DNA of 64,000 nt from Methanoculleus bourgensis MS2. GTDB taxonomy: Archaea; Halobacteriota; Methanomicrobia; Methanomicrobiales; Methanoculleaceae. The notes beneath the pieces were generated by a model. The model searched no databases. It saw only the letters and a list, made by a program, of their open reading frames with translations, and had not been told where the DNA came from. The first letter of the stretch is position 1. Each line of letters opens with the position of its first letter. Made by a program: the position numbers and the translations under genes. Shown one piece after another: positions 15,826-25,082 of this stretch. The stretch is from assembly GCF_000304355.2 (NCBI RefSeq), contig NC_018227.2, forward strand, positions 1,426,001 through 1,490,000, read 5' to 3'.

Positions 15826-17091
15826 TCACTCCCGCTTTCGTCTCCGGTACCAGAAGGCCGCGGCAACGATGACAGCGGTGAGGATCGCTGCCGCGATGGC
15901 GATCGCCGGGACCGCATCCGGCCCTGCAACAACCAGGTTCAGGGGCTGCCGGGTTGTGTGCGCCCCGTAGTCATCGGTATACTGGATGGTGAGGGTGTAG
16001 GGAAACTCTCCCTCCCGGTCGGTCTGCAGGGAGAATACGGCAGGACCATCGTTGCCAGGCTCTATCGTCCCGAGAAACGCCTCTTTCGTCCCGGAGAGGT
16101 CAAGATCATCGATGGTTGCCCGGACTGACTTTGCATCCGCCGTCCCGGTGTTCTCAATCCTGATCGTCAGGTCCACCTGGTCTCCGGCGGTGATCCGGGT
16201 AGGTTCGGTCCTGATGGAAGCAACACCCATCTCGGCGCGGCCGACGATGGGGATGCCGACCGTCTCAACCTGTCGAAACATCGATCTCGCGGCGTTTTGG
16301 TATTCGATGGTGACAAAGACCGGCTGAAGCCCGAGAGGTGCATTGATGTCGGTCTCAAACATCATAGAGAGGACCGACTCCTCCCCGGGCTCAAGTTTGG
16401 GGATGTAGTAATTCTCCGAGGTCTTCGGGGTGATCGCACGGGAACTTGCGTTGATGTTGACCGAGACATCGCTTGCGCTCGCCTGGCCCTCGTTGTAGAG
16501 TGTGAGTGTTACGTTAAAGGATTCGCCCGGGTCGACGGATGCCGGGACGGTCCTCTCCACCCGGAGCGCGGGTTTCTTGATCAGGGCGTACGCCGAGTTG
16601 ACGTTCACCGGTATGGGGTACTTCACGCCGGTTGCGCCCCGCACCCTGACCCAGACCTCCGGGAAGTAGATACCCTCCTCACCGGGGGCGCGGATCCGGA
16701 AGGTGAGCGGGAAGGACTGGCCCGGGCCGATCTCGCCGACATCCTGGTAACTCCCGGACAGGACCTCGACCTCCTTGCTGTTTAAGAGCACGTTCTCGAT
16801 GTAGGCGTTGCCTGGTGTCTCCGGGGAGGCGTTCACCCCTCCGGAGTCCACCCGGACGTTGAGTGCCGACCCTGTGGCTGCGGACGCGGTGCTCGTGAGC
16901 ACCACGGTGATCGTCCCTTCGTCACCCGGCATCAGGACAGCGGGGGTGACGGTGTAGTTGGAGACGATCACCGTCGGGGCGGCTGCCGCTGCCGGGATGA
17001 GCACCAGTATTACGATAAGCACGCCGGCGATACAGTCGATCGTGCGCCTCCCCATGCCCTGCCGGGGAGCAGCACCGGGATTCCTAATCAT
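15826..17091 (-). CDS. CARDB/COG1361-type surface protein, signal peptide and C-terminal anchor
   Basis: A 421-residue exported protein. A signal peptide spans about residues 18-38 (hydrophobic IAGVLIVILVLIPAAAAA), three beta-sandwich CARDB-like domains follow (NTGTADAKSV and NEGQASASDV are typical repeats), and a single C-terminal membrane segment (about 395-416) is followed by RRRKRE. COG1361 proteins form S-layer-like or substrate-binding parts of archaeal export systems. The TATA-like atatataat near 17140 on the minus strand gives a promoter for the three-gene operon. Confidence 0.88.
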   Translation of the reverse strand: MIRNPGAAPRQGMGRRTIDCIAGVLIVILVLIPAAAAAPTVIVSNYTVTPAVLMPGDEGTITVVLTSTASAATGSALNVRVDSGGVNASPETPGNAYIENVLLNSKEVEVLSGSYQDVGEIGPGQSFPLTFRIRAPGEEGIYFPEVWVRVRGATGVKYPIPVNVNSAYALIKKPALRVERTVPASVDPGESFNVTLTLYNEGQASASDVSVNINASSRAITPKTSENYYIPKLEPGEESVLSMMFETDINAPLGLQPVFVTIEYQNAARSMFRQVETVGIPIVGRAEMGVASIRTEPTRITAGDQVDLTIRIENTGTADAKSVRATIDDLDLSGTKEAFLGTIEPGNDGPAVFSLQTDREGEFPYTLTIQYTDDYGAHTTRQPLNLVVAGPDAVPAIAIAAAILTAVIVAAAFWYRRRKRE

Positions 17092-17825
17092 CCAGTTCCT
17101 CTCCAGGATATGGTTCCAGGGAAACTTGATATCATATATAATCGTTGTGCACGTCTGCTCACTACCGGTCCTGAAGCGTGAGACGCCGATAGGATTATAT
17201 CCCCGAAAATACTTTTATGCCCTCAACAATATAATAGACTTGGGATACGGGGGAGCCAGTACCGTTTGGATGAACACCAGTTGGGTGCCAGAAACATACC
17301 TCCATTCACGCTCCAACGCTCTATACCTCCACATATCATCATAGCCGGGTACGCCTGTGCCGTCGTACTGCCTCCCCGTTCTCATTCATCAATCTGCCAC
17401 CGATTTTCTCGGCCAGCCTAGTGCCGGGTCAATCATTCAACGTCGGATAGGGGCGTGCCAGTGCTTGTCGTCATCTTCAATGTAGAGATCTCCCGTCTCT
17501 CTTCGCGGTCTCCCGCGTGAGATGTTGGTGCTCTCTATGGCCGCACTGCCTCACGCGGGGGATAGAGCCTCACGCGTTGCCCGCGAAATCCAGTTTTCGG
17601 GCGCTGAGAACTCACGTTGAGGCGTCACGTGAGGCCGCATCATTCTGTCAAAATTAGCGAAGTACTGTGGCAGGCGCATTCAGTGAAAAATCGTTCATCC
17701 TGACCGCCGTTCACTGACCTACCTGAATAGTTACATTTCAACGTCATATTGCAGTGATCTCTCGTTCGAGGCTGAATAGTTACACTCAGGCAAGGCTTTT
17801 ATCAGCGAACAGGCTATTCCACCAC
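17092..17825. other. gene-free region with promoters, repeat fragments and a 13-base direct repeat
   Basis: It contains the minus-strand promoter of the exporter operon near 17140 and a plus-strand TATA-like aatataatag near 17231 with no clear gene behind it (only a 24-codon frame from 17270). Bases 17490-17650 hold decayed repeat sequence (cttcgcgg, cccgcgtgag, gaactcacgttgagg). The 13-mer CTGAATAGTTACA occurs twice, at 17723-17735 and 17772-17784, just before the chagasin-like gene, with ggcttttatc as its TATA box near 17795. Confidence 0.55.
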
Positions 17826-18266
17826 ATGACTCACTCAAAGCGCATCCATGCGATGCTGGTTGCTGCATTCCTGATAGCGTGCATTCTCGGCGCCGGCTGC
17901 ACATCGCAACCGGAAGGACCGGGGGCCCCGACCGAAACACCCGCACCAGCAGAAGAGTTTGTCTTTAACGAGACAGCCAACAACACGACCGTCACCCTCC
18001 CGGCCGGAAGCGGGATCACGATCCGCCTCGCCGAGAACCCGACGACCGGCTATTCGTGGAACGTCACCTCATCCCGCGGGCTGCAGTATGTGAACGACAC
18101 GTTCATCCCGCCCGAAACAGGGCTCGTGGGTGCCGGCGGCGTACATGAGTGGCAGTACCGCGCCGCCGAGAAGGGCACCGGCGAGTTCTCCGCGATCTAC
18201 AGGCGGCCCTGGGAGAACGTGACCGGAAACGAGACTGCGTTCTCGATGACCTTCACCATCGAGTGA
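17826..18266 (+). CDS. chagasin-like (I42) protease inhibitor lipoprotein
   Basis: A 146-residue exported lipoprotein: a signal segment of about 20 residues ends in the lipobox ILGAGC, then a Pro/Thr/Glu-rich linker leads to an I42 domain. All three inhibitor loops are present: NPTTGYSW, GAGGVHEW and RRPW. Chagasins block papain-type cysteine proteases, so this surface protein probably guards the cell against its own or foreign proteases. ATG 17826 is chosen over an upstream frame because it starts the signal peptide. Confidence 0.88.
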   Translation: MTHSKRIHAMLVAAFLIACILGAGCTSQPEGPGAPTETPAPAEEFVFNETANNTTVTLPAGSGITIRLAENPTTGYSWNVTSSRGLQYVNDTFIPPETGLVGAGGVHEWQYRAAEKGTGEFSAIYRRPWENVTGNETAFSMTFTIE

Positions 18267-18290
18267 CGCTGCACGCTCTTCCCCGCGGCT

Positions 18291-18808
18291 ACTAGTGGAC
18301 CGTTTCACCTTATGTTGCGGGTCCTGATGCGGGGCGAGCGATCGCCACCTCGCGCGAAGACGCGAAGAACGCGAAGGGGACTCTGCCGCCCAGCAACCGA
18401 ACTTCGCGGCTTCGCGCCCTTCGCGTGAGATGGTATTGCATGGACAATATTAGATGAAATGATACACTAGTGGACCGTTTCACCTTATGTTGCGGGTCCT
18501 GATGCGGGGCGAGCGATCGCCACCGCACGCGAAGGCGCGAAGGACGCGAAGGGGACTCTGCCGCCCAGCAACCGAACTTCGCGGCTTCGCGCCCTTCGCG
18601 TGAGATGGTATTGCATGGACAATATTAGATGAAATGATACACTAGTGGAGCATTTCACCTTACCTTGAGGGTGTGTGGGAGCGATCGCCACCTCGCGCGA
18701 AGACGCGAAGAACGCGAAGGGGACTCTGCCGCCCAGCAACCGAACTTCGCGGCTTCGCGCCCTTCGCGTGAGATGGTATTGCATGGACAATATTAGATGA
18801 AATGATAC
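18291..18808. repeat. tandem array of three MITE-like units
   Basis: Three near-identical units of 175, 175 and 168 bases start at 18291, 18466 and 18641. Each begins ACTAGTGGACCGTTTCACCT and ends with sequence whose reverse complement is ACTAGTGTATCATTTCATCT, so the unit has imperfect terminal inverted repeats of about 25 bases. Neighbouring units share one ACTAGT. Inside is a large hairpin made of CGCGAAG repeats facing CTTCGCG repeats. No transposase is encoded; open frames across it are by-products of the repeat period. Confidence 0.85.
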
Positions 18809-19055
18809 ACTAGTAGGCCATTTCATCTTATTTTGCGGGTTCAGGTGCGGAACACCAGCCTCACGTGGAAAGCCACGCGGGAGAATACATGGGGCAGAGC
18901 GAGAGGCTGCATGCATGAACGCGGAGTACCCCCCGGCTCACCCGGGCAGTGGACCGTGGTGGCAATCACCCCGGGGGTGGGGACAGGGGAGGGGAGCCTC
19001 CCCGTCGCTAACCCGGGGAGGTCTTCGTGGAAAATTTAGCTGTAATGCTCCACTA
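18809..19055. repeat. diverged fourth unit of the MITE-like array
   Basis: It begins ACTAGTAGGCCATTTCATCT and its far end (19031-19055), read in reverse, is TAGTGGAGCATTACAGCT, matching the terminal repeat of the third unit. The interior differs from the three units to the left, with ccacgcgggag and several GC-rich palindromic stretches, so this is an older or different-length member of the same family (about 247 bases). Confidence 0.6.
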
Positions 19056-19081
19056 CGGGGGAGATTGCACCATTTTTTACC

Positions 19082-19104
19082 CCCGGAGGTGCGTGACCTC
19101 CGGG
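19082..19104. other. perfect 9-bp hairpin
   Basis: CCCGGAGGT and ACCTCCGGG are separated by five bases. It lies 120 bases downstream of the L40e stop on the minus strand. There is no T-run on the side needed for a classical terminator, so its role, such as transcript processing or 3' end protection, is uncertain. Confidence 0.45.
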
Positions 19105-19225
19105 CAGGCATCACTCCTGGTGAGAGGAGAACCTCCACGCGAACAGCGCCTGAAAAAAGGAGTATACCGGAATCCCGGCGGGCCGGGAAGATCCGGATGT
19201 ATTCAGGGGGTGCGCTGCAACGGCG

Positions 19226-19372
19226 TTACGCCTTCCGTTCCTTGGACTTGGGCCTGAGCTCATCAGAGCCGCACTTGCGGCAGCGGGTTGCGCGGACTGC
19301 GTTCCGGGCATTGCATTTCATACAGACCTTTACGTTGAGCAGACGTGCTTCAGCTTCGGGAAATCTCGCCAT
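19226..19372 (-). CDS. rpl40e: 50S ribosomal protein L40e
   Basis: A 48-residue zinc-ribbon ribosomal protein, [17 protein letters not shown] onward, with C-x2-C (CMKC) and C-x2-C (CRKC) knuckles separated by [10 protein letters not shown] and a basic tail. The start at 19372 gives the family's usual length; the longer frame would overlap RdgB. It is the last gene of the aIF2gamma-to-L40e operon. Confidence 0.95.
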   Translation of the reverse strand: MARFPEAEARLLNVKVCMKCNARNAVRATRCRKCGSDELRPKSKERKA

Positions 19373-19431
19373 ATCAAAAACACCACTTGTCAGTTGGATA
19401 CTATTCGTTCTTGGTAATAATAACAGTTCTG

Positions 19432-19980
19432 TCAGGAGGCGCGCTCCTGCCGGACCCATGCACGGAACGCCTCAAGCGCACGTGCCCGGTGTGATATCCT
19501 GCTCTTCTCGGCGAGCGGCATCTCGGCAAGCGTCCTTCCTTCATAGGCGAAGATTGGGTCGTAGCCGAACCCGCCCGCCCCCTGGGGCTCGACGATCGTC
19601 CCCGGCAGGATCCCGCGGAAGACCCGGATGCCGTCTTCCCGGGCGAACGCGACCGCAGTCTCGAAGTGAGCGCTCCGGTTCTCTACACCCTCCATGAGTT
19701 TCAGGATCCCCGCATTCCCGATGGTATCCTGGACGTAGGCGGCGCACGCGCCGGGGAACCCCCGGAGGGCGTCGATGAAGAAGCCGGTGTCATCGACGAT
19801 CAGCGGCCGGGAGAGCGTCTCGTAGGCATACGCCGCCTTCCCCCGGGCGATCTCCCCGACGTCGACGTGACGGAACTCCGGACACGCGAGCGCGACATGC
19901 TCGACCTCGAGCAGCCCCGCGAAGTATTCAGCCACCTCGCGCGCCTTGTTGGCGTTGCTCGTCACCACCGCAAGTTTCAC
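19432..19980 (-). CDS. rdgB: XTP/dITP diphosphatase (RdgB/HAM1)
   Basis: A 182-residue nucleotide house-cleaning pyrophosphatase that removes ITP, dITP and XTP. Family motifs are the N-terminal [12 protein letters not shown], the substrate loop in [22 protein letters not shown], and [13 protein letters not shown] with SRISHRARA at the end. The start is GTG 19980, overlapping the stop of the Kae1-Bud32 gene as GTGA, so it is co-translated with it, as in many euryarchaea. Confidence 0.94.
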   Translation of the reverse strand: MKLAVVTSNANKAREVAEYFAGLLEVEHVALACPEFRHVDVGEIARGKAAYAYETLSRPLIVDDTGFFIDALRGFPGACAAYVQDTIGNAGILKLMEGVENRSAHFETAVAFAREDGIRVFRGILPGTIVEPQGAGGFGYDPIFAYEGRTLAEMPLAEKSRISHRARALEAFRAWVRQERAS

Positions 19981-21560
19981 AGGTACCGCCCCCGCAATTC
20001 CACCTCATGCTCGCGGGAGAGGACCTCATCCGCTCCCAGGAACGCGCCCGCATACCCCTCGATGAAGGCAGCCTTCAACTCGTCAAAGTTCTCGGTGGTG
20101 CTCTCGAGCGTCTGGAAGAAGACATGGAGGTCGACCCCCCGCGCCTCCACCTCCGGCGACGTGGACGCAAGCCCGAAGTCGATCAGGACACACTGCCCGT
20201 CGCGGACGATCATGTTGCTCGTCGTCAGGTCGCCGTGGACGATCCCGGCCCCATGCAGTCTCCCGACCGCCTCGCCGGCAAGGCCGACGTTCTCCGGTGT
20301 CGTGACATACTTCAGCACCTCTCCTGCGACCCGCTCCATCACGATCGTGTCGGCCGTGATATCCCGGATCACCGGGGTCGGGACGCCCGCCCGCCGCGCC
20401 GTCGCGATCAGGCGGGCCTCGGCGCGGGTCCGCTCCATGATCAGGCGCTGGTCAAGGCTCGGGTTCCTGTAGCGCTTGCTTGTCCGGCGCTTGACCACAT
20501 CCTCCTCACCGATCTCCACCACAGCCTCCGCACCCCGGGCGACGCCCCCCTCGTGCGGCCCAGCGGCAAAGATATCGCCGGGCTCGGTCCGCCAGGTGAT
20601 CGCCACCTCATCAGCCCGGTAACCCGGCCGGATCCGCGACTCCTCAAGAGAGAGCGTGACGCCATGCTCCAGCATGACCTTCCCGGTGTAGGCGATCATC
20701 GCGCCGTTGTCACCGAGGAACGTCCGCTCCGGGACGGCAAACGACGCACCCCGGTCCTCGCACATCACACCGAGCATCTCCTGCAGCCGCGCGTTCGCAC
20801 CGACCCCACCGACCAGCAGCACCTCGTCCTTGCCGGCATGCGCAAGCGCCCGCTCGGTCACCTCGACGCACATCGCAAACGCGGTCTCCTGCAGACCGTT
20901 GCAGACATCCTCGAGTGCAGCCGTGCTCTCCTGGGCGGCGCTGACGAGCCCGGAGAAGGCAAGGTCCATTCCTTTCACCGTATACGGGAGCTCGATATAC
21001 TCCCCCTGCCGGGCAAGCCTCTCGATGACCGGGCCGCCCGGGTGCGGGAGGTCGTGGCTCCGGGCGAACTTGTCGAGCGCGTTCCCGAGCCCAATATCCA
21101 GCGTCTCCCCGAAGATCCGGTAGCGGCCGTTTAAGTAGCCGAGCACCTGCGTGTTGGCGCCGCTCGCGTAGAGGACGATTGGATCGGAAAAACCGGTCGC
21201 CCACCTCCCGATCTCGACGTGCGCCACGCAGTGGTTGACGCCGATGAGCGGCACACCGAGCGCGATCGAAAGGGCTCGCGCGGCGGTCGCCACCGTCCGG
21301 AGGGACGGGCCGAGACCGGGTCCCTGGGAGAAGGCGACCGCCCGGATCCGCTCCGGCTCAGTAAGCACCCGGGATATGACCTCCTTCATCATCGACGCAT
21401 GGTGCTGCGCGGCCTCCCTTGGATGGATCCCGCCTTTCGGCGGGACATAGGGCGCTGAGTGGAGGGCGACCAGGTCTTCTCCAAAGAGGGCGGCGCTGAG
21501 ATTCCAGGCCGTCCCCTCAAGCCCCAGCACCAGCCCGTCCTCAGGTATTACATCAGGCAT
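19977..21560 (-). CDS. Kae1-Bud32 fusion: tRNA t6A synthase and kinase
   Basis: A 527-residue fusion of two KEOPS subunits. The Kae1 part (about 1-325) has the ASKHA fold with GLEGTAWNLSAAL, metal-binding His residues in HPREAAQHHA, and NRYRIFGETLD-like GRYRIFGETLDIGLGNALDKFAR. The Bud32 part (about 335-527) has the kinase motifs HGDLTTSNMIV and LIDFGLAST. KEOPS installs threonylcarbamoyl on A37 of ANN-decoding tRNAs. The fusion is typical of Methanomicrobiales and some other euryarchaea. Confidence 0.95.
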   Translation of the reverse strand: MPDVIPEDGLVLGLEGTAWNLSAALFGEDLVALHSAPYVPPKGGIHPREAAQHHASMMKEVISRVLTEPERIRAVAFSQGPGLGPSLRTVATAARALSIALGVPLIGVNHCVAHVEIGRWATGFSDPIVLYASGANTQVLGYLNGRYRIFGETLDIGLGNALDKFARSHDLPHPGGPVIERLARQGEYIELPYTVKGMDLAFSGLVSAAQESTAALEDVCNGLQETAFAMCVEVTERALAHAGKDEVLLVGGVGANARLQEMLGVMCEDRGASFAVPERTFLGDNGAMIAYTGKVMLEHGVTLSLEESRIRPGYRADEVAITWRTEPGDIFAAGPHEGGVARGAEAVVEIGEEDVVKRRTSKRYRNPSLDQRLIMERTRAEARLIATARRAGVPTPVIRDITADTIVMERVAGEVLKYVTTPENVGLAGEAVGRLHGAGIVHGDLTTSNMIVRDGQCVLIDFGLASTSPEVEARGVDLHVFFQTLESTTENFDELKAAFIEGYAGAFLGADEVLSREHEVELRGRYL

Positions 21561-21673
21561 AAAACAGGTATCGCTCCATGGTATGAAAACGCGGTTACGG
21601 CCATGGCCTGCAGGCGGGAGCAGGTAACGTGCAGCCGTGACCGTATGTTGGTATCAGAAGGTGAAGAACCTAC

Positions 21674-21829
21674 TTACTTCCGGAACTCGGTGTAGCCACA
21701 CTTGCCGCAGGCCACCCGGTCCTTGTGCTCGGCCATCAGCACGCCAGGGCCGCACCGGGGGCAGTGCCGCTTCTGCAGGACTACCTTATCGCCCTTGACC
21801 TCGTAGCACTCGTGTCTCTTGACCGCCAT
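21674..21829 (-). CDS. rps27ae: 30S ribosomal protein S27ae
   Basis: A 51-residue zinc-finger ribosomal protein starting [17 protein letters not shown]. It has the knuckles CPRC and CGKC separated by about 15 residues, and it ends YTEFRK. The ATG lies 5 bases after the S24e stop. Its small size and position directly after S24e are the archaeal norm. Confidence 0.93.
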   Translation of the reverse strand: MAVKRHECYEVKGDKVVLQKRHCPRCGPGVLMAEHKDRVACGKCGYTEFRK

Positions 21830-21834
21830 GCTCT

Positions 21835-22128
21835 TCACGCCTCGCTCTCGACCTTCGGTTCGCCGCGCTTGAGCAGGTAGTCCCGCTCCGTCGACTTTCT
21901 GCTCTCCTCGTCGTCGTAGATACGGGCACGCCCGGTGACTTCCATCTTTCCGAACCGGGTCTTCAGCGAGTCCAGCACAAGGAGGTTCTCGTTCTTATTC
22001 AGCATCGCGGCGAGCTTCTCCTGGATGCTCTTCCGCGAGGGTGTCGGGCCGTCGAAGGTGAGCGTAAACACAAGCTCCCTCCGGTTCAACACCTCGTTCC
22101 TCACGTCACGGGTAATTTCGAACTCCAT
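21835..22128 (-). CDS. rps24e: 30S ribosomal protein S24e
   Basis: A 97-residue ribosomal protein. The N-terminal strand [18 protein letters not shown], the loop [16 protein letters not shown] and the C-terminal [11 protein letters not shown] are family hallmarks. A TATA-like gtttaaataaatc lies about 30 bases upstream near 22160, so S24e, S27ae and the Kae1-Bud32 genes may also be transcribed from their own promoter in addition to read-through. Confidence 0.95.
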   Translation of the reverse strand: MEFEITRDVRNEVLNRRELVFTLTFDGPTPSRKSIQEKLAAMLNKNENLLVLDSLKTRFGKMEVTGRARIYDDEESRKSTERDYLLKRGEPKVESEA

Positions 22129-22204
22129 CGATATCCCTAAAATGTTGTTGGCAGATTTATTTAAACTCTGGGATGGCGCGCTGACACCGGTTCAGCCGCG
22201 GGGC

Positions 22205-22690
22205 TCACTCACGCACAAAAGCCTTCAGAATAGTCTCCGCTTCCCGCTTCGCCGACGCATCAACGATCCTGAGGACGACACCCTCCCCGGGCTGGCCGTA
22301 GAGGACGGCCGCTCCCGACGGCGCGGCGAGGACGAGCGGGATGACCGCAAGATCCTCCTCACCGTCGACGAAGATCACCCCCGGCGGATCACGGATCACC
22401 TCATCAATCGCGTCCACGAGTTCGTCGGTGATCGTGCCCGCGGGGTTTTTCGCCGTTATCCTCCTTGCCTGGAGCAGGGGCGAGCGGGTGCAGGGGGTGC
22501 GCATCGTGTAGCCGTCGATGATGGCGATATCAGGGACAATGCCCGCGCTAAGGAGGTTGTGAGTCACCACATCCCCGACAGCGTAGATCGCCCGACCCTC
22601 GATCAGGGGGAGGAGTTCCCCGATATCACGGTAGAGGGTGCCGAATGGTATTTTCAGGAGATCCCGGTGCGCCTCGGGAAGTCGGAGCAT
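22205..22690 (-). CDS. GTP-dependent dephospho-CoA kinase (DUF359)
   Basis: A 161-residue DUF359 protein. Characterised members phosphorylate dephospho-CoA with GTP, the last step of archaeal CoA synthesis. Visible marks are AVGDVVTHNLLSAGIVPDIAIIDG, the TKNPAGTITDEL-like segment (here AKNPAGTITDELVD), and the acidic VDGEEDLAVIPLV near the C-terminus. The ATG shares a base with the Spt4 stop (TGATG), so translation is coupled. Confidence 0.9.
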   Translation of the reverse strand: MLRLPEAHRDLLKIPFGTLYRDIGELLPLIEGRAIYAVGDVVTHNLLSAGIVPDIAIIDGYTMRTPCTRSPLLQARRITAKNPAGTITDELVDAIDEVIRDPPGVIFVDGEEDLAVIPLVLAAPSGAAVLYGQPGEGVVLRIVDASAKREAETILKAFVRE

Positions 22691-22890
22691 CAGCGGACCT
22701 TCAGGGCGTACCGGCCGGGAAGGGTGATGTTCATCTTCTTTGCGATATCCGAGTGCTCGGGATCGATGATCACCACATACCCCGCCCAGTCTTCGCTCAG
22801 GTTAGCCGTGCCGCAGATCACACAGGACCCCCCTTCGACAACCCGGTGACACTCGCGGCAGACCCGGACAACCTTCTTACGCACGACCAT
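22690..22890 (-). CDS. spt4: transcription elongation factor Spt4 (RpoE'')
   Basis: A 66-residue zinc-ribbon protein. Two knuckles, C-R-E-C and C-V-I-C, hold the zinc, followed by SEDWAGYVVIIDPEHSDIA, the NusG-contacting beta segment. Spt4 pairs with Spt5 to raise RNA polymerase processivity. Its start overlaps the Rpo7 stop (TAATG), the usual archaeal rpo7-spt4 arrangement. Confidence 0.95.
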   Translation of the reverse strand: MVVRKKVVRVCRECHRVVEGGSCVICGTANLSEDWAGYVVIIDPEHSDIAKKMNITLPGRYALKVR

Positions 22891-23459
22891 TATGCCGCTC
22901 CTTTCCCTTTCTCCTCTTCAAATTCCTCTTCCAGCCAGACCGAGGTCCCAAGGCCCGACTGCCGCATGGTAAGGCCGATCTTGCTCTCCCGGGGCTCGCG
23001 CTCGTTGAGCGAGAGCGCGACGACCCGCGCCCGGACGCCGTCGCCCACAGCGATATACCGCTTCGAGTCCTGGCAGATCAGCCTGCCGTTCTTCTCGTCG
23101 TAGTTGATATATTCATCTGATATCTGGCTCACGTGGAGCATGGCGTCGATCGGGCCGAGGCTGATGAATGCTCCGAAGCTCGTCGTCTCCACAACCTCGC
23201 CCTCGATCACTTCCTGGAGCGCCAGGCGGAGCACCACCGCCTCGAACCTGACGTCGTAATAGACGGCGCCGTCACCCGGGATCAGTTCCCCCTCGCCGAT
23301 ATCGAGAACCTTCGTGACCGCAATGAAGATGCCGATCTCCTTTGCGATGCTGCCTTCCAGCTGTTCCTGCAGTACGTTGAGGATGACCGCATCAAGGTCC
23401 TCCCCGAGGCGGTGGGGCGGAACCCGCACCTTGTCCTCCAGTGTCATCTTAAAATACAT
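22890..23459 (-). CDS. rpo7: RNA polymerase subunit Rpo7 (E')
   Basis: A 189-residue stalk subunit. It has the N-terminal MYFKMTLEDKVRVPPHRLG tip domain and a C-terminal S1 domain from about residue 80, EGEVVETTSFGAFISLGPID to KIGLTMRQ. The acidic C-terminal tail (EEEFEEEKGKG) is common in methanogens. With Rpo4 it forms the stalk that helps open DNA and holds nascent RNA. It follows the PIN protein by 10 bases. Confidence 0.95.
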   Translation of the reverse strand: MYFKMTLEDKVRVPPHRLGEDLDAVILNVLQEQLEGSIAKEIGIFIAVTKVLDIGEGELIPGDGAVYYDVRFEAVVLRLALQEVIEGEVVETTSFGAFISLGPIDAMLHVSQISDEYINYDEKNGRLICQDSKRYIAVGDGVRARVVALSLNEREPRESKIGLTMRQSGLGTSVWLEEEFEEEKGKGAA

Positions 23460-23469
23460 GGTTTTTCAC

Positions 23470-23850
23470 CTATCCCCTCATCAGGTCCAGTGTTTTTTGT
23501 TTTCGCATTGAAACAACGCTAGTTCCCTCACGGAGGAGGGCATTCCGGAGCTCCCGGTCGTTCGTCACCACGACACACCCCTCCCGCCGGGCATACTCAA
23601 GCACCCTCTCGTCCACACTCTCTGCGCTACTCCCGCTCGGCACGATTGTCGAGCGCCGGGCCAGCGCCAGGCCCACACGGGCCGCGACAGCATCCCGGCC
23701 GCCGCCCCGGGCGAGCCCGGAGAGCTCGCCGACCACCTCTTCGAGCGTGACCAGCTCAAAATCCCCGAAGAGACCCAGAAGTTCACCATACAGGTCAATC
23801 CCGAACTGGACCGGCATCAGGAGGGCGTTGGTATCGAGGAGAACCCTCAC
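23470..23850 (-). CDS. PIN-domain protein (Fcf1-like, COG1412 type)
   Basis: A 126-residue PIN nuclease. Acidic residues are visible in [11 protein letters not shown], the EVVGEL helix, and [10 protein letters not shown], giving the usual Asp/Glu metal site. I use GTG 23850, which overlaps the aIF2gamma stop as GTGA; codons further upstream lie inside aIF2gamma. In euryarchaea this protein next to aIF2gamma resembles eukaryotic Fcf1/Utp24, a pre-rRNA endonuclease, so a rRNA-processing role is likelier than a toxin role. No antitoxin is adjacent. Confidence 0.88.
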   Translation of the reverse strand: MRVLLDTNALLMPVQFGIDLYGELLGLFGDFELVTLEEVVGELSGLARGGGRDAVAARVGLALARRSTIVPSGSSAESVDERVLEYARREGCVVVTNDRELRNALLREGTSVVSMRKQKTLDLMRG

Positions 23851-25082
23851 TCGACCAGAACACCCATGCCGATCAGCCGCCATCGCCCGCCGACCTGTCT
23901 GCTGATGGCAATCCGTGATCCAACCTCCGCACAGACCGCCCGCTTCAGCTGGACCTCCATCTGGTTCTTCCTCGCATTCACGACCACGCCGACGGTGACG
24001 GCGGTGCCGACCGAGAGCATCAGCGGTTCCTTGTGCTTGAGTGGCTCGATGACCTGTTCGCTGTCCGCACCGACCACACGGTCCATGAGCGTGACGTCAA
24101 ACTTCAGCCGGTCCCAGACCGGCGGCAGTTCCCCGATACGCCCGGCAACCTGCCCAGCGAGAGCGTCGCTCTTCGTCAGTGCCGGATCGAGTTTCGTCGC
24201 GATACCAAGGAGACCGCCGGGCGCCGCCTCAGTCACCTTGACCTTTCCGGCGTTGATGGAGGTGATCTTTGTTGTGATCGGCTCCCACTTCATCCGGTTC
24301 TCGACCTGAACCTGCCGGCCGGGCCTGATCTCGATCTCATCCCCCTCCCGGAGGACACCCCGGACGAGCGAGCCCCCGATGACGCCGCCCTTCACGTCCC
24401 TCCAGCTGCCGCCCGGTTTGTTGATATCAAACGACCGCGCGATGAGCAGCACCGGGTCGATCTCCGGGTCGCGGGCAGGCTCGGGGATGACCTCATCGAG
24501 GGTCTGGATCAGGGCGCCGACATTGATTCCCCTCTGTGCCGAGACGGGGATGATGGGTGCGTTCTCAGCGATGGTTCCTTTGATGAACCTCTTTATCTGT
24601 TTATAGTGCTCCAGCGCCTCGGCCTGGGTGACCACATCGATCTTGTTCTGGACGATGACGATCTTTTTGATGCCGATCAGTTCGAGCGCCATCAGGTGTT
24701 CCTTGGTCTGAGGCTGGGGGCAGGACTCGTTTGCAGCAATGACAAGCATTGCCCCGTCCATCAGTGCAGAGCCTGAGAGCATCGTCGCCATCAGTGTCTC
24801 GTGGCCCGGGGCATCGACGAATGAGACCGTCCGGAACGGGACCGCACGACCTCCGCAGACCGGGCATTCGGCCTGGGATGTGTATGCCCCAGCCCCCTCG
24901 CATTTCTCACACTTATAAAACGTCGTATCCGCGTAGCCGAGCCGGATGGAGATGCCGCGCTTGATCTCCTCGCTGTGCCTGTCCGTCCAGGTACCGGTCA
25001 GCGCGCTGACCAGGGTGGTCTTGCCGTGATCGACATGACCCACGAGCCCAATATTGACACCGGGAATGAATGCATCTCGCAA
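23847..25082 (-). CDS. eif2g: translation initiation factor aIF2 gamma
   Basis: A 411-residue GTPase that carries initiator Met-tRNA to the small subunit. The P-loop is [10 protein letters not shown], the zinc knuckle is CEKC then CPVC, and VDAPGHE and NKID follow, then two beta-barrel domains. The frame can begin at TTG 25106, but a perfect AAGGAGGT ends about 10 bases before TTG 25082, which gives [12 protein letters not shown] and the normal length; I prefer that start. It leads the ten-gene translation/transcription operon. Confidence 0.93.
   Translation of the reverse strand: MRDAFIPGVNIGLVGHVDHGKTTLVSALTGTWTDRHSEEIKRGISIRLGYADTTFYKCEKCEGAGAYTSQAECPVCGGRAVPFRTVSFVDAPGHETLMATMLSGSALMDGAMLVIAANESCPQPQTKEHLMALELIGIKKIVIVQNKIDVVTQAEALEHYKQIKRFIKGTIAENAPIIPVSAQRGINVGALIQTLDEVIPEPARDPEIDPVLLIARSFDINKPGGSWRDVKGGVIGGSLVRGVLREGDEIEIRPGRQVQVENRMKWEPITTKITSINAGKVKVTEAAPGGLLGIATKLDPALTKSDALAGQVAGRIGELPPVWDRLKFDVTLMDRVVGADSEQVIEPLKHKEPLMLSVGTAVTVGVVVNARKNQMEVQLKRAVCAEVGSRIAISRQVGGRWRLIGMGVLVE

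Noticed and set aside
18291-18808. A CRISPR array
   Set aside because: The repeats are 175 bases long, contiguous and without variable spacers, and no cas gene is present.
18485-18916. A minus-strand frame with internal repeats of about 58 residues
   Set aside because: The repetition is only the 175-base MITE-like unit read through; the residues have no protein-like pattern.
21674-21829. A frameshift in the S27ae gene
   Set aside because: A careful codon-by-codon reading from ATG 21829 runs cleanly to the stop; the gene is intact.
23470-23850. PIN protein as a VapC toxin
   Set aside because: No antitoxin gene is adjacent, and its place directly after aIF2 gamma in a conserved operon fits the Fcf1-like rRNA-processing group better.
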